Source: Sphingomonas glacialis
GTDB lineage: Bacteria > Pseudomonadota > Alphaproteobacteria > Sphingomonadales > Sphingomonadaceae
Length of the DNA stretch: 64,000 bases
NCBI RefSeq assembly: GCF_006439055.1
Contig: NZ_RCZC01000002.1
Span: 1,459,979 to 1,523,978 of the forward strand
Direction of reading: 5' to 3'
A program made the position numbers and the translations under genes. This document shows, in pieces, positions 35,161 to 44,104 of this stretch. Positions within the stretch are counted from its first letter, which is position 1; every line of letters begins with the position of its first letter. The notes under the pieces were generated by a model. That model was not told where the DNA came from. It saw only the letters and a program-made list of their open reading frames with translations, and made no database searches.

Positions 35161-36968
35161 GAGCTTGTGCCGATCGCGTCATGGACGGCCTGCAGAAACG
35201 GCCGCACGTCCTCCACGTCGGCGAGCGCCGCCGTTCGCTCCTGGTCGTCGGGTATCGACGCGAACACGTCCGCGAAGGAGTCCAGCATCGACATCATTCC
35301 CGCTACGCGACTCTCGAACGCCTTGTGGTCGCGGGCCCACGCGGCGAGCATCGTTTCGAGCGTGAAGATCTGAGCCAAATGGCCTGTTGGGTCCCGTGGT
35401 CCAGGAGGAAGGCCGGCGTCAGACCAGCGCTGCCCGCCGGTGCCATCGACCCCGTCGAGAAGCGATCGAAGCCAATCGCGGAACCTGTTCGCCCCGACAT
35501 ACCGCGCGAGTAGGGCCCGATCCCTCCGCTCAAGATCGACGCCTTCGACGTCCAGGGTCTGGACCCAGGCGCGGCACACTTCCGGGCCGCCGAGGCTTCG
35601 GGCGCGGAAGTTCACGAGGCATGTCTGCTCGCTCGTCGGTGGCGCGTTCGCGATCAGCAGGATGGACCGGTCGCCCGGTTCGATCGCGGACCAAGCCTCC
35701 AGGTCGAGAAACGGCGACACCTCGAACCGGGCTAGCTGCAGCGCCTCGTCTTCCCCTCCGCCGATCAGCAGGTGCAGGCCGTCCTCCCTGTAGGATAGGC
35801 TGAAACCGACTTCGAGGAACTGGCTGATGAGGTCGTCGAGTTCGCGCGTCGCGCGCTCCTTTTCCTTCTCCTCGGTTGTGTCCACGTCGACAGCGGCGAG
35901 GTCGATGCCGCCATTGACGAACCCGTAGAGTGAATCCGCCAGGGCGGGATCGGTGATGTCCAGGATCGCGACGGCCTCCGCGTTGGGGCCGGTCAGGCCT
36001 CGCCCCGTCAGGTTCGCGCTTCCCAGCATCAGTGCGGTGCGGCTGCCCTTCGATACCGCGAGGAGCTTGGCGTGGATTCCGGTCGAGGGAGGGTCGTCGA
36101 ATTCCCCGACCACCTCGTCCTGCTGCTGCTCGACGGATACAGGGGCGGCTGGCTCAGGTGCCGCATCGACGCGGAACCGGACCCCGTCCACAGGTGCGCA
36201 TCCGGCTCCGGCCAGTTCCGTTGTCAGGAGCGAGAGGTCGGGCGCGCCGGCCTTCAGCACCTCGGCGAGGCCACCTCGGTCGATGAAGGGGCTGACCGCG
36301 CAACACCGGTCGGCGCGCGCCAGCAGTGGCGTGTCGATGAAGCGCCGCGTCTGGCCATGGCGGCGCCACAGGATGCTGCGCACGCTGGTGCCTGGAGGGG
36401 CCAGCCAGCGCGCGGACTTCAACTCGGCGAGTTCGGCTGCGGAGAGGTGCGCGTCCGACAGTAGATCCTCCGCGAGCCCCGCGATGTCCGGCACTGGCCG
36501 CGCGGTTCTGGCCTTCGACGTCACCAGCAGCAGGCCGGCGTCCCGATCAGTCGATCCGGTCAGATTTCTGCTGCCGATCCAGAAGCGCCACTCGACGCCA
36601 GTGTCCGAGGCATACCGCACCAGGGCCGTCTTGGGGTGCCAGCTCTCCCTGCGCTCATTCGAGGCGACGGCGCGCACCATCGTGTCGAGGAGCGGCAGAA
36701 CTGACCGGTGCGCGCTGGGCGCGACGACGCGGCTTAGCTGGTGCAGGACGAGGAGCTTGCCGCGCACCCTGTCGAACGCCTTAACCAGCCCGAGGGGCGA
36801 GGCCTCGAATTCCGTGTCCGCATCGCCGCCGAGCGCGAGCACGAGGCCGAGCATCGCGATCAGGTCGAGCGAGTAGGTCGTGACGACCGCGCGCGACACA
36901 GTCTGGCCGGTGATCGGGCGCAGCGCTCCGAAGATCGAGACGCGGTCGTCGCGCCGCCCGAACGTCAC
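35157..36968 (-). CDS. Phospholipase D-like nuclease with two HKD half-sites
   Basis: 603-residue PLD-superfamily protein. The first half-site is SWHPKTALVRYA followed by FWIGSRNLTGSTDRD (His 111, Lys 113). The second is IHAKLLAVSKGSRTALMLGS and ANLTGRG (near residue 299 on). PLD-type nucleases hydrolyse phosphodiesters without metal and occur as effectors in several defence systems. GTG 36968 (VTFGRRDDRVSIFGA) is the start: it overlaps the upstream stop as GTGA and has GGAGG just before it. The frame is open further upstream but overlaps the DUF6361 gene. The C-terminal ~250 residues are unassigned and may bind the helicase. Confidence 0.8.
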   Translation of the reverse strand: MTFGRRDDRVSIFGALRPITGQTVSRAVVTTYSLDLIAMLGLVLALGGDADTEFEASPLGLVKAFDRVRGKLLVLHQLSRVVAPSAHRSVLPLLDTMVRAVASNERRESWHPKTALVRYASDTGVEWRFWIGSRNLTGSTDRDAGLLLVTSKARTARPVPDIAGLAEDLLSDAHLSAAELAELKSARWLAPPGTSVRSILWRRHGQTRRFIDTPLLARADRCCAVSPFIDRGGLAEVLKAGAPDLSLLTTELAGAGCAPVDGVRFRVDAAPEPAAPVSVEQQQDEVVGEFDDPPSTGIHAKLLAVSKGSRTALMLGSANLTGRGLTGPNAEAVAILDITDPALADSLYGFVNGGIDLAAVDVDTTEEKEKERATRELDDLISQFLEVGFSLSYREDGLHLLIGGGEDEALQLARFEVSPFLDLEAWSAIEPGDRSILLIANAPPTSEQTCLVNFRARSLGGPEVCRAWVQTLDVEGVDLERRDRALLARYVGANRFRDWLRSLLDGVDGTGGQRWSDAGLPPGPRDPTGHLAQIFTLETMLAAWARDHKAFESRVAGMMSMLDSFADVFASIPDDQERTAALADVEDVRPFLQAVHDAIGTSS

Positions 36969-38278
36969 AAGGCCTCCATGACGCACTGGATCATCCCGCG
37001 CACGACCGGCCATCGGTAGTCGAGCGGGGTCGCGATGCCCTTCTGCCAGTCGCGGCGGCGCTGCTCGTTCACGAGATAGGCCCGCACGTCCTTCAGGTCG
37101 CGCTCCCTTATGGTCAGCGCGTTGGCGATGGCGTCGAGGGGGCGTCGCTCGCGCACCCATTCCATGACGGTCTCGATGAACGCGGCGAGGTCATTGTCGA
37201 TGCGGGTCTCGGTCCGGAGCGCTGCTACATCGAGGTCGAGCGCCATGTCCCGGTGCTCCTCGATGAGGCCGGGCAGGGCGTCGGCGTGGCGGTGGTCCTC
37301 GGCGTTGCGATCCGCGTTGCGCCGCTGCTCTATAAGCGCGGAGTGTGCGGCCCGAGCGATGCACGCCACTGAAGCGGCGCGTTCGGCGAGCGCAAGGGCC
37401 TCGCGGTCTGGCTTCGTCGCGGCGTTGCGGACCTTTGCCGACCACAGCGATTCCGTCGTGACTCCTTGCTCGATCAGCCTGCTGAGGAGTGGCTGCGTGC
37501 CGCCTCTTCCGGCCGCCTCCCAGAGCCGCCGCAGGTATCTCGCCTCGCGCGCGAGAAGCGCGAACTCGAGCTTGCCCGTCTTGTTGCGCCAGCCGGGCGG
37601 CGGGGCGGGCAGTCCCTCGAAGAGGTCGGCCGTTCTCGACTTGCCGTCGTCGCCGTCCTCCCTCGTCACCAGGCGCGGCCACAGAGCCCTTAGCTGGGTT
37701 TCGGTCGGGGCTTCGCCGAGGCCGGCGACAGGGGTGGCTATCCGCCACGAACGGAGCGCGGTCCAGTAGATGGTGCTCGCACGCACGACTGGACGCTGAT
37801 CCGCCTCGTATTTCGTCCATCCCGAGATGCCCGAACCTTCCAACGTCTCGACCGACTTGATCAGGCGGCGCGAGTATCGCCGCTCTATCTCGAACAGCCG
37901 GTCGATCGAGAAGCGCTCGCCAGCCGTGCTGGAGAGCAACTCCTGGTAGGACCATGCTACGAAGAACACGTATCGGAGCTGGGCGTGCTGGACCGATGTC
38001 CCGGGGAAGAAGCGGTCTGCGAACGCGAAGTGGATCGGGGCGAAGCCGAGCTCGTCGCGCGTCCCGTCGGACGAAGCGCTGGCGAGCAGCCGGTTGGCGG
38101 CCGCCCGGTCCGCCTCCGACAGCATGAACCAGCCGATCGCGGGCGCGGCGCTACGCATCATCCGCTCCTGCTTGGCCACCCGCGAGCGGACTTCGCCGGC
38201 TGACTTCTTCGCGGTCGAGGTCGGGGCCGCCTCGGCCGCCGTCCCGAGCCCAGGTTCCGGCGCGAGGCCGTAGTTCAC
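36965..38278 (-). CDS. DUF6361-like protein
   Basis: 437-residue protein that I match from memory to DUF6361 by AIGWFMLSEADRAAANRLLA, then TRDELGFAPIHFAFADRFFP and GTSVQHAQLRYVFF. The first ~40 residues are low in complexity (Ala/Thr/Glu) and may be an extension; the next in-frame ATGs lie near residues 39-40. The start is a GTG with GAGG upstream. No catalytic motif is visible. DUF6361 proteins are, as I recall, found beside PLD nucleases and helicases, as here, where the next two genes overlap in sequence. It could be the sensing or specificity subunit. Confidence 0.68.
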   Translation of the reverse strand: MNYGLAPEPGLGTAAEAAPTSTAKKSAGEVRSRVAKQERMMRSAAPAIGWFMLSEADRAAANRLLASASSDGTRDELGFAPIHFAFADRFFPGTSVQHAQLRYVFFVAWSYQELLSSTAGERFSIDRLFEIERRYSRRLIKSVETLEGSGISGWTKYEADQRPVVRASTIYWTALRSWRIATPVAGLGEAPTETQLRALWPRLVTREDGDDGKSRTADLFEGLPAPPPGWRNKTGKLEFALLAREARYLRRLWEAAGRGGTQPLLSRLIEQGVTTESLWSAKVRNAATKPDREALALAERAASVACIARAAHSALIEQRRNADRNAEDHRHADALPGLIEEHRDMALDLDVAALRTETRIDNDLAAFIETVMEWVRERRPLDAIANALTIRERDLKDVRAYLVNEQRRRDWQKGIATPLDYRWPVVRGMIQCVMEAL

Positions 38279-38668
38279 AGCGAGGCCTCGGCCTGCGTTG
38301 AAAAACGAGGTCCGTCCGGGTAGCGGTGTTGTAGACCGCCATAGAAGAGCACGCAGTTCCTCCCCCCGAGAACACCATGAAGATGTCGGGACCGAGTTGA
38401 CCGAAGAGCTGCGGACGCACTGTGTCCGGCAGAGAAGCCAATGCGGAGCTTGCCAAGAATCACACCCCCGCGGCGAATAGGCCGCAAGCTCCTGATCGGG
38501 TCAAGGAGGACGTTTTCGTTTTCAATGGATTACAACAGAATCGGATCGGATTCCGAATGCATTGGGGACTAGGCGCGGGTCGCTCGACGAGATTATCGGT
38601 CGAGGTGATCGCGTTGCTTGCGTTTTAGCTGTCGCACTGTGATGACTGCGCCGTTGGGAGGTTGTCGG
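38279..38668. promoter_or_regulatory. Divergent intergenic region between two nuclease operons
   Basis: This 390-bp gap has no supportable gene and separates the leftward DUF6361-PLD-helicase operon from the rightward HNH-methyltransferase operon, so it should hold both promoters. The part near 38500-38560 is AT-richer (CGTTTTCGTTTTCAATGG). GGGAGG at ~38655 is the ribosome-binding site for the HNH gene. Confidence 0.45.
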
Positions 38669-39580
38669 ATGAAGGGCGTGTTCGAGATCAGTGGCACGTC
38701 CCGCTACGACGACCTCATCGCCGAGCGATACCACTTCCCGCGGGTCTATCTCCGGGTCGCGGAGCGCTTCGTCGGCGACTGGGTAGTCTACCGCGAGACG
38801 GGATCGGACGGCGGACGCAAGGCCTACGTCGCGGTGGCCCGCGTGCAGCGGATCGATCCGGATCCGAACGACTCCGGCCTCTTCTACGCACGCGTGACCG
38901 ACTTCCTCGAACTCGGTCACGCGGTGCCGTATCGCGACAACGATGGCCGCTTCGCGGAGCGCTTCCTCCGGGAGCTGCCCACCGTCTCGGTCGTCGGACG
39001 GGCGCTGCGGGGCCGCTCGGTCCGCGAGATCGGCGCCGCCGATTTCGTGGCGATTGTCGATTCCGGCCTCAGCAGGACGCTGGATCAGCAGAACGCGATC
39101 CGTCTGGAGCTGGAACCTAGGTTCCTCGACCCGGCGACGGAGAGCCTGATCCAACAGCCGCCGACCGAACGCCGGATCGAGGAGATGCTGGTCAACCGCA
39201 AGATCCGCGACGCCGCCTTCCGCGGTCTCGTCCTCGACGCCTACGATAGCACCTGCGCCGTCACTGGCCTGCGGATCGTCAATGGCGGCGGCAAGGCCGA
39301 GGCTCAGGCCGCGCACATCTGGTCGGTGGCCGACGGCGGGCCTGACGAGGTCCAGAACGGCATCGCGCTATCCGCGACGGCGCACTGGCTATTCGACCGC
39401 CACCTGATCAGCCTGGACGACAAGTTCGGGCTGCTCGTCTCGCACAACAAGGTCCCGGCGGAGCTTCGACAACTGTTCCCGTCGTCCGGTCGTCCGATTC
39501 GGCTGCCGTCCGACGCGCGGCTGCATCCGCGGCCCGAATACGTCGCACGGCATCGTGAGCGGTTCGCAGGTATGGCCTGA
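38669..39580 (+). CDS. HNH endonuclease with an EVE/PUA-like N-terminal domain
   Basis: 303-residue protein. The N-terminal ~110 residues (SRYDDLIAERYHFPRVYLRV, then ERFVGDWVVYRETGSDGGRK and FYARVTDFLEL) read like the EVE/ASCH-type fold that recognises modified bases. The C-terminal part is an HNH nuclease: ALRGLVLDAYDST-like sequence, CAVTGLRI, then AQAAHIWSVADGGPDEVQNG and HWLFDRHLISLDD. This build suits a modification-dependent restriction enzyme. ATG 38669 has GGGAGG upstream. Its end overlaps the next gene by 26 bases. Confidence 0.78.
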   Translation: MKGVFEISGTSRYDDLIAERYHFPRVYLRVAERFVGDWVVYRETGSDGGRKAYVAVARVQRIDPDPNDSGLFYARVTDFLELGHAVPYRDNDGRFAERFLRELPTVSVVGRALRGRSVREIGAADFVAIVDSGLSRTLDQQNAIRLELEPRFLDPATESLIQQPPTERRIEEMLVNRKIRDAAFRGLVLDAYDSTCAVTGLRIVNGGGKAEAQAAHIWSVADGGPDEVQNGIALSATAHWLFDRHLISLDDKFGLLVSHNKVPAELRQLFPSSGRPIRLPSDARLHPRPEYVARHRERFAGMA

Positions 39581-41324
39581 GGTGGCGGACGAAGCTGAGA
39601 CGATCGGGGCCTATGACGGCGCGGCGGCCGAGCTGGCGGAGAGCTACGACCGGCCCGAGCTTACTGGGATTTACGCAAGCATCGAAAGCCTTCTCCGCGA
39701 TCCGGTCGCGGGAGGGCTGGCGCTCGACGTCGGCGCCGGCTCAGGTCGCGACGTGCAGTGGCTCGCAGACCTCGGATACGAGGTGGTGGCGGTGGAACCG
39801 GCCGCCGCGATGCGCGCGGAAGGTGTCAGGCGGCATCCGTCGGAGCGCATCCGCTGGATCGACGATCGGCTTCCGGCCCTGGACGCGGTCCACAGGCTCA
39901 CGCTCGCCTTCGACACGATCCTGGTAGCGGGCGTCTGGCAGCACGTCGCGCTTGGCGGGAGAGAGCGGGCCTTCCGGAAGCTCGGAACGCTTCTGAAGCC
40001 GGGCGGTCTCATGGTTGTCACGCTGCGGGATGGCCCTGCGCCACCCGGGCGTCCGATGCATCCAACGCCGCTCGGGGAGATGGAAGTGCTGGCCCGCTCC
40101 CATGGGTTGGAGATCCTGCGCGTCGAACGCGCGGCGGACGCGATGGGCAGGGCCGATGTGTCGTGGACCACCGTGGTCCTGCGCGTGCCCGACGACGGCG
40201 GGGGTGCGCTGCCTCTGCTGCGCGGCATCATCCTGTCGGACGACAAGTCCTCCACCTACAAGCTGGGACTTCTGAGGGCAGTCGCGCGTGTCGCCGAATA
40301 CGCACCAGCCACCGCCCGTCCGTGTGTTGACGCCCTCGATCCGGACGTCGTCGAGATACCCTTGGGCCTCGTCGCGGCGAATTGGATTCGGATGTATCTT
40401 CCATTGGTGCGTTCGGGGCTCCCCCAGGCACCGGGGAATAGCGGACCTGATGGTCTCGGCTTCGCGAAGTCGGGGTTCAGGGCTCTCGTCGAGCTCGGCG
40501 CATCGGCGCAGGATCTTCGGCCTGGAGCGGTGAACTCGGGTGACCGGGCGGCAATGGTCAGGGGGGCGATCGGCGAGGCCGCGGCGACGATCGCGTCGAT
40601 GCCCGCCAACTTCACGCGCTTCCCCAACTCGGATCGGCGGGTCTTCGGTGCGCAACGCGCGCGCGGGCGTGGACCACAGGGGACTTTGGTTCTCGACGTG
40701 CCGACGCTTCGTGGCTGGGGCACGATCACGGTCCCCGGAAGCGTGTGGCGCGCGATGACGCGCTTCGGCGCCTGGATCGAGCCGGTCCTTGTCGCCGAGT
40801 GGGCCAGGCTCACGCGCCGCTATGCCGCACGGATGGGGATGGTGGTCGAACCTGGACAGGTGGAGGCGGCTCTCGAATGGCAGGAACCAATGCGGAGCAC
40901 CGTCGCGGGGCGCATGGCCGCGCAGCGTCTGTTCGCGTCAGGCAGGACTGTCGAATGTGTCTGGAGCGGCCGGCGACTTACAATGGCGAGCCTCGACGTC
41001 GACCACTGCCTGCCCTGGTCGGCGTGGCCCTGCGACGACCTCTGGAACCTGCGGCCCGCCGACCGGCGCGTGAACCAGCACCAGAAGCGCGACCTCCTGC
41101 CGTCGGCCGCCCTCCTGGCGTCGTCGCGCCCACGGATCGTGGCCTGGTGGGAGTACGCCTGGCTCGAGGACCCATTGCTCGGCCAGATCTTCGTGCGGGA
41201 GGCGGCCGCGGCGCTCCCCATCGAGACCGCCGCGACCCCGGAGGATGTCTTCTCCGCCCTGGAGTGGCGGCGCCTCCGATTGCGTCAGGATCAGCAGTTA
41301 CCGGAGTGGCGACCAGTCCTCTGA
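39555..41324 (+). CDS. SAM-dependent methyltransferase fused to an HNH domain
   Basis: 589-residue protein. Residues ~20-225 form a class I methyltransferase: motif I LALDVGAGSGRDVQWLADLG (55-74), an acidic end of strand 2 in EVVAVEPAAAM, and LLKPGGLMVVTLRDG. The C-terminus has an HNH module: CVWSGRRLTMASLDVDHCLP, then DLWNLRPADRRVNQHQKRD. The central ~200 residues are unassigned. The methyltransferase part resembles small-molecule or tRNA/protein enzymes rather than a DNA base enzyme, since I see no DPPY or PCQ motif. The GTG start at 39555 lies inside the upstream gene, indicating coupling. Confidence 0.75.
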   Translation: MSGSQVWPEVADEAETIGAYDGAAAELAESYDRPELTGIYASIESLLRDPVAGGLALDVGAGSGRDVQWLADLGYEVVAVEPAAAMRAEGVRRHPSERIRWIDDRLPALDAVHRLTLAFDTILVAGVWQHVALGGRERAFRKLGTLLKPGGLMVVTLRDGPAPPGRPMHPTPLGEMEVLARSHGLEILRVERAADAMGRADVSWTTVVLRVPDDGGGALPLLRGIILSDDKSSTYKLGLLRAVARVAEYAPATARPCVDALDPDVVEIPLGLVAANWIRMYLPLVRSGLPQAPGNSGPDGLGFAKSGFRALVELGASAQDLRPGAVNSGDRAAMVRGAIGEAAATIASMPANFTRFPNSDRRVFGAQRARGRGPQGTLVLDVPTLRGWGTITVPGSVWRAMTRFGAWIEPVLVAEWARLTRRYAARMGMVVEPGQVEAALEWQEPMRSTVAGRMAAQRLFASGRTVECVWSGRRLTMASLDVDHCLPWSAWPCDDLWNLRPADRRVNQHQKRDLLPSAALLASSRPRIVAWWEYAWLEDPLLGQIFVREAAAALPIETAATPEDVFSALEWRRLRLRQDQQLPEWRPVL

Positions 41325-42197
41325 ATGCTGGCGGCAATCCTAGACTGGCTTCGCGCGCCGTCTGCGCAGTTGCCACTCGTCAGCGAACGCGCAACGTGGC
41401 ATCCGACGTCGATGACGCCGCTCACAGTCTATGATCTGACCGCCTTGGGCGCCTGGCTGGTAGATCAGAACTCGCATCCGGATCTGGTTGGGGCGGTCCG
41501 GCGGGCGATGGATGTATCGTCCGCCCACCGCGACCTCGATGAGGCGCTGTTGGCCTTGCGGCTGCTACGTCGCCTCACGAGCGGCAGTGACGAGACGGCG
41601 CTCGACGATGCGGACCTCACCACGATCGTCGGGTCGTTGATGACGAACGCCGTCATCCTCTACGCGCGCGCCACCGACACCCAGCCTATCGACCGCAGGC
41701 CTTGGTTCGGCATCTCGAAGCTACCGCAGTCCCTGCGCGCCGCGCACCGCGAGCTGATGCGGCTGAGGAACAAGGAGGTCGCGCACTTCGGCAAGGGCGA
41801 GCCGGTTGACGGCGCCCCGCTGCTTGTCGAGGCCCTGGTGCTGAGGCCTTTCGACAAGGAGCACCCGATCGGTCATCTCTCGAGCCGCGCCCACAACAGG
41901 GCGGCGCTCGCGAAGCGGGCCGAGGGCCTCGTCGAGCGGGTGTTGGCGCTTGCTACGCAGGCCGTGAGCGACCGCCACACCGAGGTCTGCAGGGCTCTCA
42001 CCGAGCTCGCGAAGAACCACGACCCCGTAATGGCGCGGCTGCGCGGCTTGCCCCTAGCCGACCCCCGACTTCTGGCGGCCGAAGCGCACAGTCAGGAGGG
42101 CGCGACCAGGTCGACCTCTGCCAGAAATTATAGCCGCGTCGCGGTGGTCGAGATTCACGACGAGGCCGCGCCCGACGACGAGTCCGGTCCAGTCTGA
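41325..42197 (+). CDS. HEPN-like protein with an RNxxxxH motif
   Basis: 290-residue helical protein. The segment ELMRLRNKEVAHFGKG (Arg 148, Asn 149, His 154) has the R-N-x4-H arrangement of HEPN RNases or HEPN-like RNA-binding domains. The ATG follows the stop of the methyltransferase-HNH gene with no gap, so it is the third gene of the rightward operon. The C-terminal ~60 residues are polar and likely flexible. An RNase effector is possible, but only the short motif supports it. Confidence 0.6.
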   Translation: MLAAILDWLRAPSAQLPLVSERATWHPTSMTPLTVYDLTALGAWLVDQNSHPDLVGAVRRAMDVSSAHRDLDEALLALRLLRRLTSGSDETALDDADLTTIVGSLMTNAVILYARATDTQPIDRRPWFGISKLPQSLRAAHRELMRLRNKEVAHFGKGEPVDGAPLLVEALVLRPFDKEHPIGHLSSRAHNRAALAKRAEGLVERVLALATQAVSDRHTEVCRALTELAKNHDPVMARLRGLPLADPRLLAAEAHSQEGATRSTSARNYSRVAVVEIHDEAAPDDESGPV

Positions 42198-42230
42198 TCG
42201 GCCGCGCCCATCGAGATCGCTGTTGCAGCG

Positions 42231-42482
42231 TCACCGTGCCGCGCTAGTCTTTCGCCATGTGCAATCTCTAGGCTCCTCGCTGCGCGTGTGCATGGCGCGA
42301 GTGAACCGTGGGAAGCCCCAGATCATCGTGCGAAGATGGCGCTTCCCGCCGCTCTCGAAGACGACGGGGCCCGGGAGCCCCTCGACCGTCTCGACAGGCA
42401 TCTCGATGCTCGGGACCGGTTCAACGCCGAAGTGGCTGGCGACCTCGGCTGCGGTGCTGGCGAATGCGTGCCGCTTCGACAT
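42231..42482 (-). pseudogene. SRAP (HMCES/YedK) peptidase, truncated and lacking Cys2
   Basis: Remnant of an SOS-response-associated peptidase, the family that crosslinks to abasic sites through the cysteine after the start Met. Matching segments are HAFASTAAEVASHFGVEPVP, then ETVEGLPGPVVFES and LRTMIWGFPRFTR. Homology ends after about 70 residues and a stop follows at 42231; intact proteins are around 200 residues. The second residue is Ser (MSKRHAF) where the family needs Cys, so the copy is inactive even in its remaining part. The frame is open to an ATG at 42542, but the family begins at 42482. Confidence 0.7.
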
Positions 42483-42563
42483 TCGACCTTCTCGTTTCGA
42501 CTCGGAGAAGGGCATTTTATGGCGCGAACGAAGAGAGAACAAACTTCCCTTGCGGGCCGATCC

Positions 42564-42956
42564 TCAGATCTCCGCCGATGGCGCTGAATAGGCGTCGCTC
42601 TGTTCGCGTCGACGTTCTCGGAAGATGAAATCGCGGGCTTTCTGCTTCGGCCCCCCGGTTGCCGGGGCGAGTCTCCGCGCGATCAGGTTTGCCAGGGGGA
42701 TGGCTGCCAGGGGAGTGACGTAGATGCCAGCTAGGACCGCAAGCGGCGACATGAAGTGCAGCCCGAAGATGACGCGGAGAAGTCCCGTGACGGCCAGCAG
42801 GACGACAAACGAGACGGCGCCGACGAGGCGTCCCCGGATCGCGAGAAGCCAACACCAGTTCGCAGCGGCCCGAATCCAGGCGACCAGCAGCAAAGGGGCG
42901 CCGAACGCCAGCAAGAGCGTGAGGACGAGGAACGCGAGGTCTATCGCCGTGCTCAT
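42564..42956 (-). CDS. Small membrane protein, three predicted TM segments
   Basis: 130-residue protein with hydrophobic segments at ~6-28 (LAFLVLTLLLAFGAPLLLVA), 44-64 (VGAVSFVVLLAVTGLLRVIF) and 68-92 (MSPLAVLAGIYVTPLAAIPL). A basic cytoplasmic tail follows. The ATG overlaps the stop of the upstream membrane-protein gene (ATGA), so the two are coupled and may form one membrane complex. No family is recognised. Confidence 0.65.
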   Translation of the reverse strand: MSTAIDLAFLVLTLLLAFGAPLLLVAWIRAAANWCWLLAIRGRLVGAVSFVVLLAVTGLLRVIFGLHFMSPLAVLAGIYVTPLAAIPLANLIARRLAPATGGPKQKARDFIFRERRREQSDAYSAPSAEI

Positions 42957-43789
42957 GCGCCGTCATCCTGGCCACCGGTGGCCGAAGCGGGAGATTCCTC
43001 ATCCTCGTTTGCTTCGTGCTCGACTTCATCGATCACGATCTCGGGGATGTTCTGGATCACGATGTTGAGGATGACGGCGCTCTCCAGCACGACGACGCCG
43101 CCGACCCAGTCGCGGTCGTGCGTCTCGATGTGCGGGATCAGGTCGGGCTCATCGGCCTTGGTGTGCACCACCTGGTAGACGAAGCGTTCCGGGTCCGCGA
43201 GACTGATCGACTTAAGCTCGCCGTTGTCTCCCTGGCGGATGTCGGCGACGACACCCTGGTAGCCGATGCCGTATTCGCCGTGCAGCGTGTTGGTGAGGAT
43301 GTAGGCGATCGGCTTATAGCCGTGGCGAAGCGGTCGCACGACGTGCTGGAACACCCAGCCCTGCGAGCGGACGTCGAATTCGTCGAAGACGATGTCCAGA
43401 CCCTGCGATGTCACCAGCTGCCAAGCCAGCAGGCACTCGAAAAGGACGGACATGGCGAAGGCGAAGATCGACGTTGTCGAAGGTTTCGAAGCGCCCAGCG
43501 CCAGGCCGACCGCCATGTCGTAAGGATTTTGGATGAGTGGCCCGAGGGAATGCCCGAGGCTGTCGCCGAGTTGGGCGGCGGCGGCCCAGCCCAGGCTCAC
43601 CAGCCCATATCCCAGGATGTGCATGACCAGCGCGATGCCGAGGGCGACGAATAGGGCCGTCACCGACGTCAGCTGCAGCTCAGGCCGCTTCGCTCCGTGG
43701 TGGACGTTCTGGAAGTTCCAGCTGACCAGGGCCGTGATACCCGGCAGAAGCAGCACGAGCCCTGCGAGAAGGGCGAGCGTGAAGTTCAA
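42953..43789 (-). CDS. Membrane protein with a C-terminal soluble domain (DUF6338-like layout)
   Basis: 278-residue protein with three hydrophobic segments near 3-25, 42-68 and 105-127, then a soluble domain of ~140 residues (KPIAYILTNTLHGEYGIGYQ, then GELKSISLADPERFVYQVVH and WVGGVVVLESAVILNIVI). The layout of an N-terminal membrane part plus a small beta-rich domain reminds me of DUF6338, but this is a weak match from memory. It ends in an acidic tail. It is coupled to the small membrane protein downstream. Confidence 0.62.
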   Translation of the reverse strand: MNFTLALLAGLVLLLPGITALVSWNFQNVHHGAKRPELQLTSVTALFVALGIALVMHILGYGLVSLGWAAAAQLGDSLGHSLGPLIQNPYDMAVGLALGASKPSTTSIFAFAMSVLFECLLAWQLVTSQGLDIVFDEFDVRSQGWVFQHVVRPLRHGYKPIAYILTNTLHGEYGIGYQGVVADIRQGDNGELKSISLADPERFVYQVVHTKADEPDLIPHIETHDRDWVGGVVVLESAVILNIVIQNIPEIVIDEVEHEANEDEESPASATGGQDDGA

Positions 43790-43798
43790 CTTGGGCTA

Positions 43799-43978
43799 TC
43801 AGTCCGCTTTGCGGTCGGGACGAACGCCCCAGCGGCCCGTCGTCGCGTCACGCGTGACCGTGCTGCCCTCGGAATGGCGCCGCTCGTTCGCGAGACGCAC
43901 GAGTTCCTGATAGCCTCCGACACGACGGGCCGCCGCGGCGGTGTCGCGCTGGTCTCGGCGGGTGGTGATGGTCGACAT
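43799..43978 (-). CDS. Small hypothetical protein
   Basis: Possible 59-residue protein (MSTITTRRDQRDTAAAARRV, then GGYQELVRLANERRHSEGST and VTRDATTGRWGVRP) lying nine bases upstream of the membrane-protein gene on the same strand. The composition looks like a real small basic protein and the end (TGRWGV) is ordered-looking, but the ribosome-binding sequence is weak. It could be a small regulator or an over-call. Confidence 0.4.
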   Translation of the reverse strand: MSTITTRRDQRDTAAAARRVGGYQELVRLANERRHSEGSTVTRDATTGRWGVRPDRKAD

Positions 43979-44104
43979 GTTGGAAAGATAGGTCTTCCTG
44001 CTGTTCACGTAAAGGACCTGGTTTGAATGGAGACCGGGCGTTACGTGAAGATGCCGAGATCGACGGAAAGTCGCCACCGTTACGTCCCGTGGGGAAGTCA
44101 TGAA

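Noticed and set aside
32221..41324. Calling the 32-41 kb genes a DISARM system
   Set aside because: A helicase, a PLD protein and a methyltransferase are present, but no DUF1998 (DrmB) gene is seen and the methyltransferase lacks DNA-methylase motifs.
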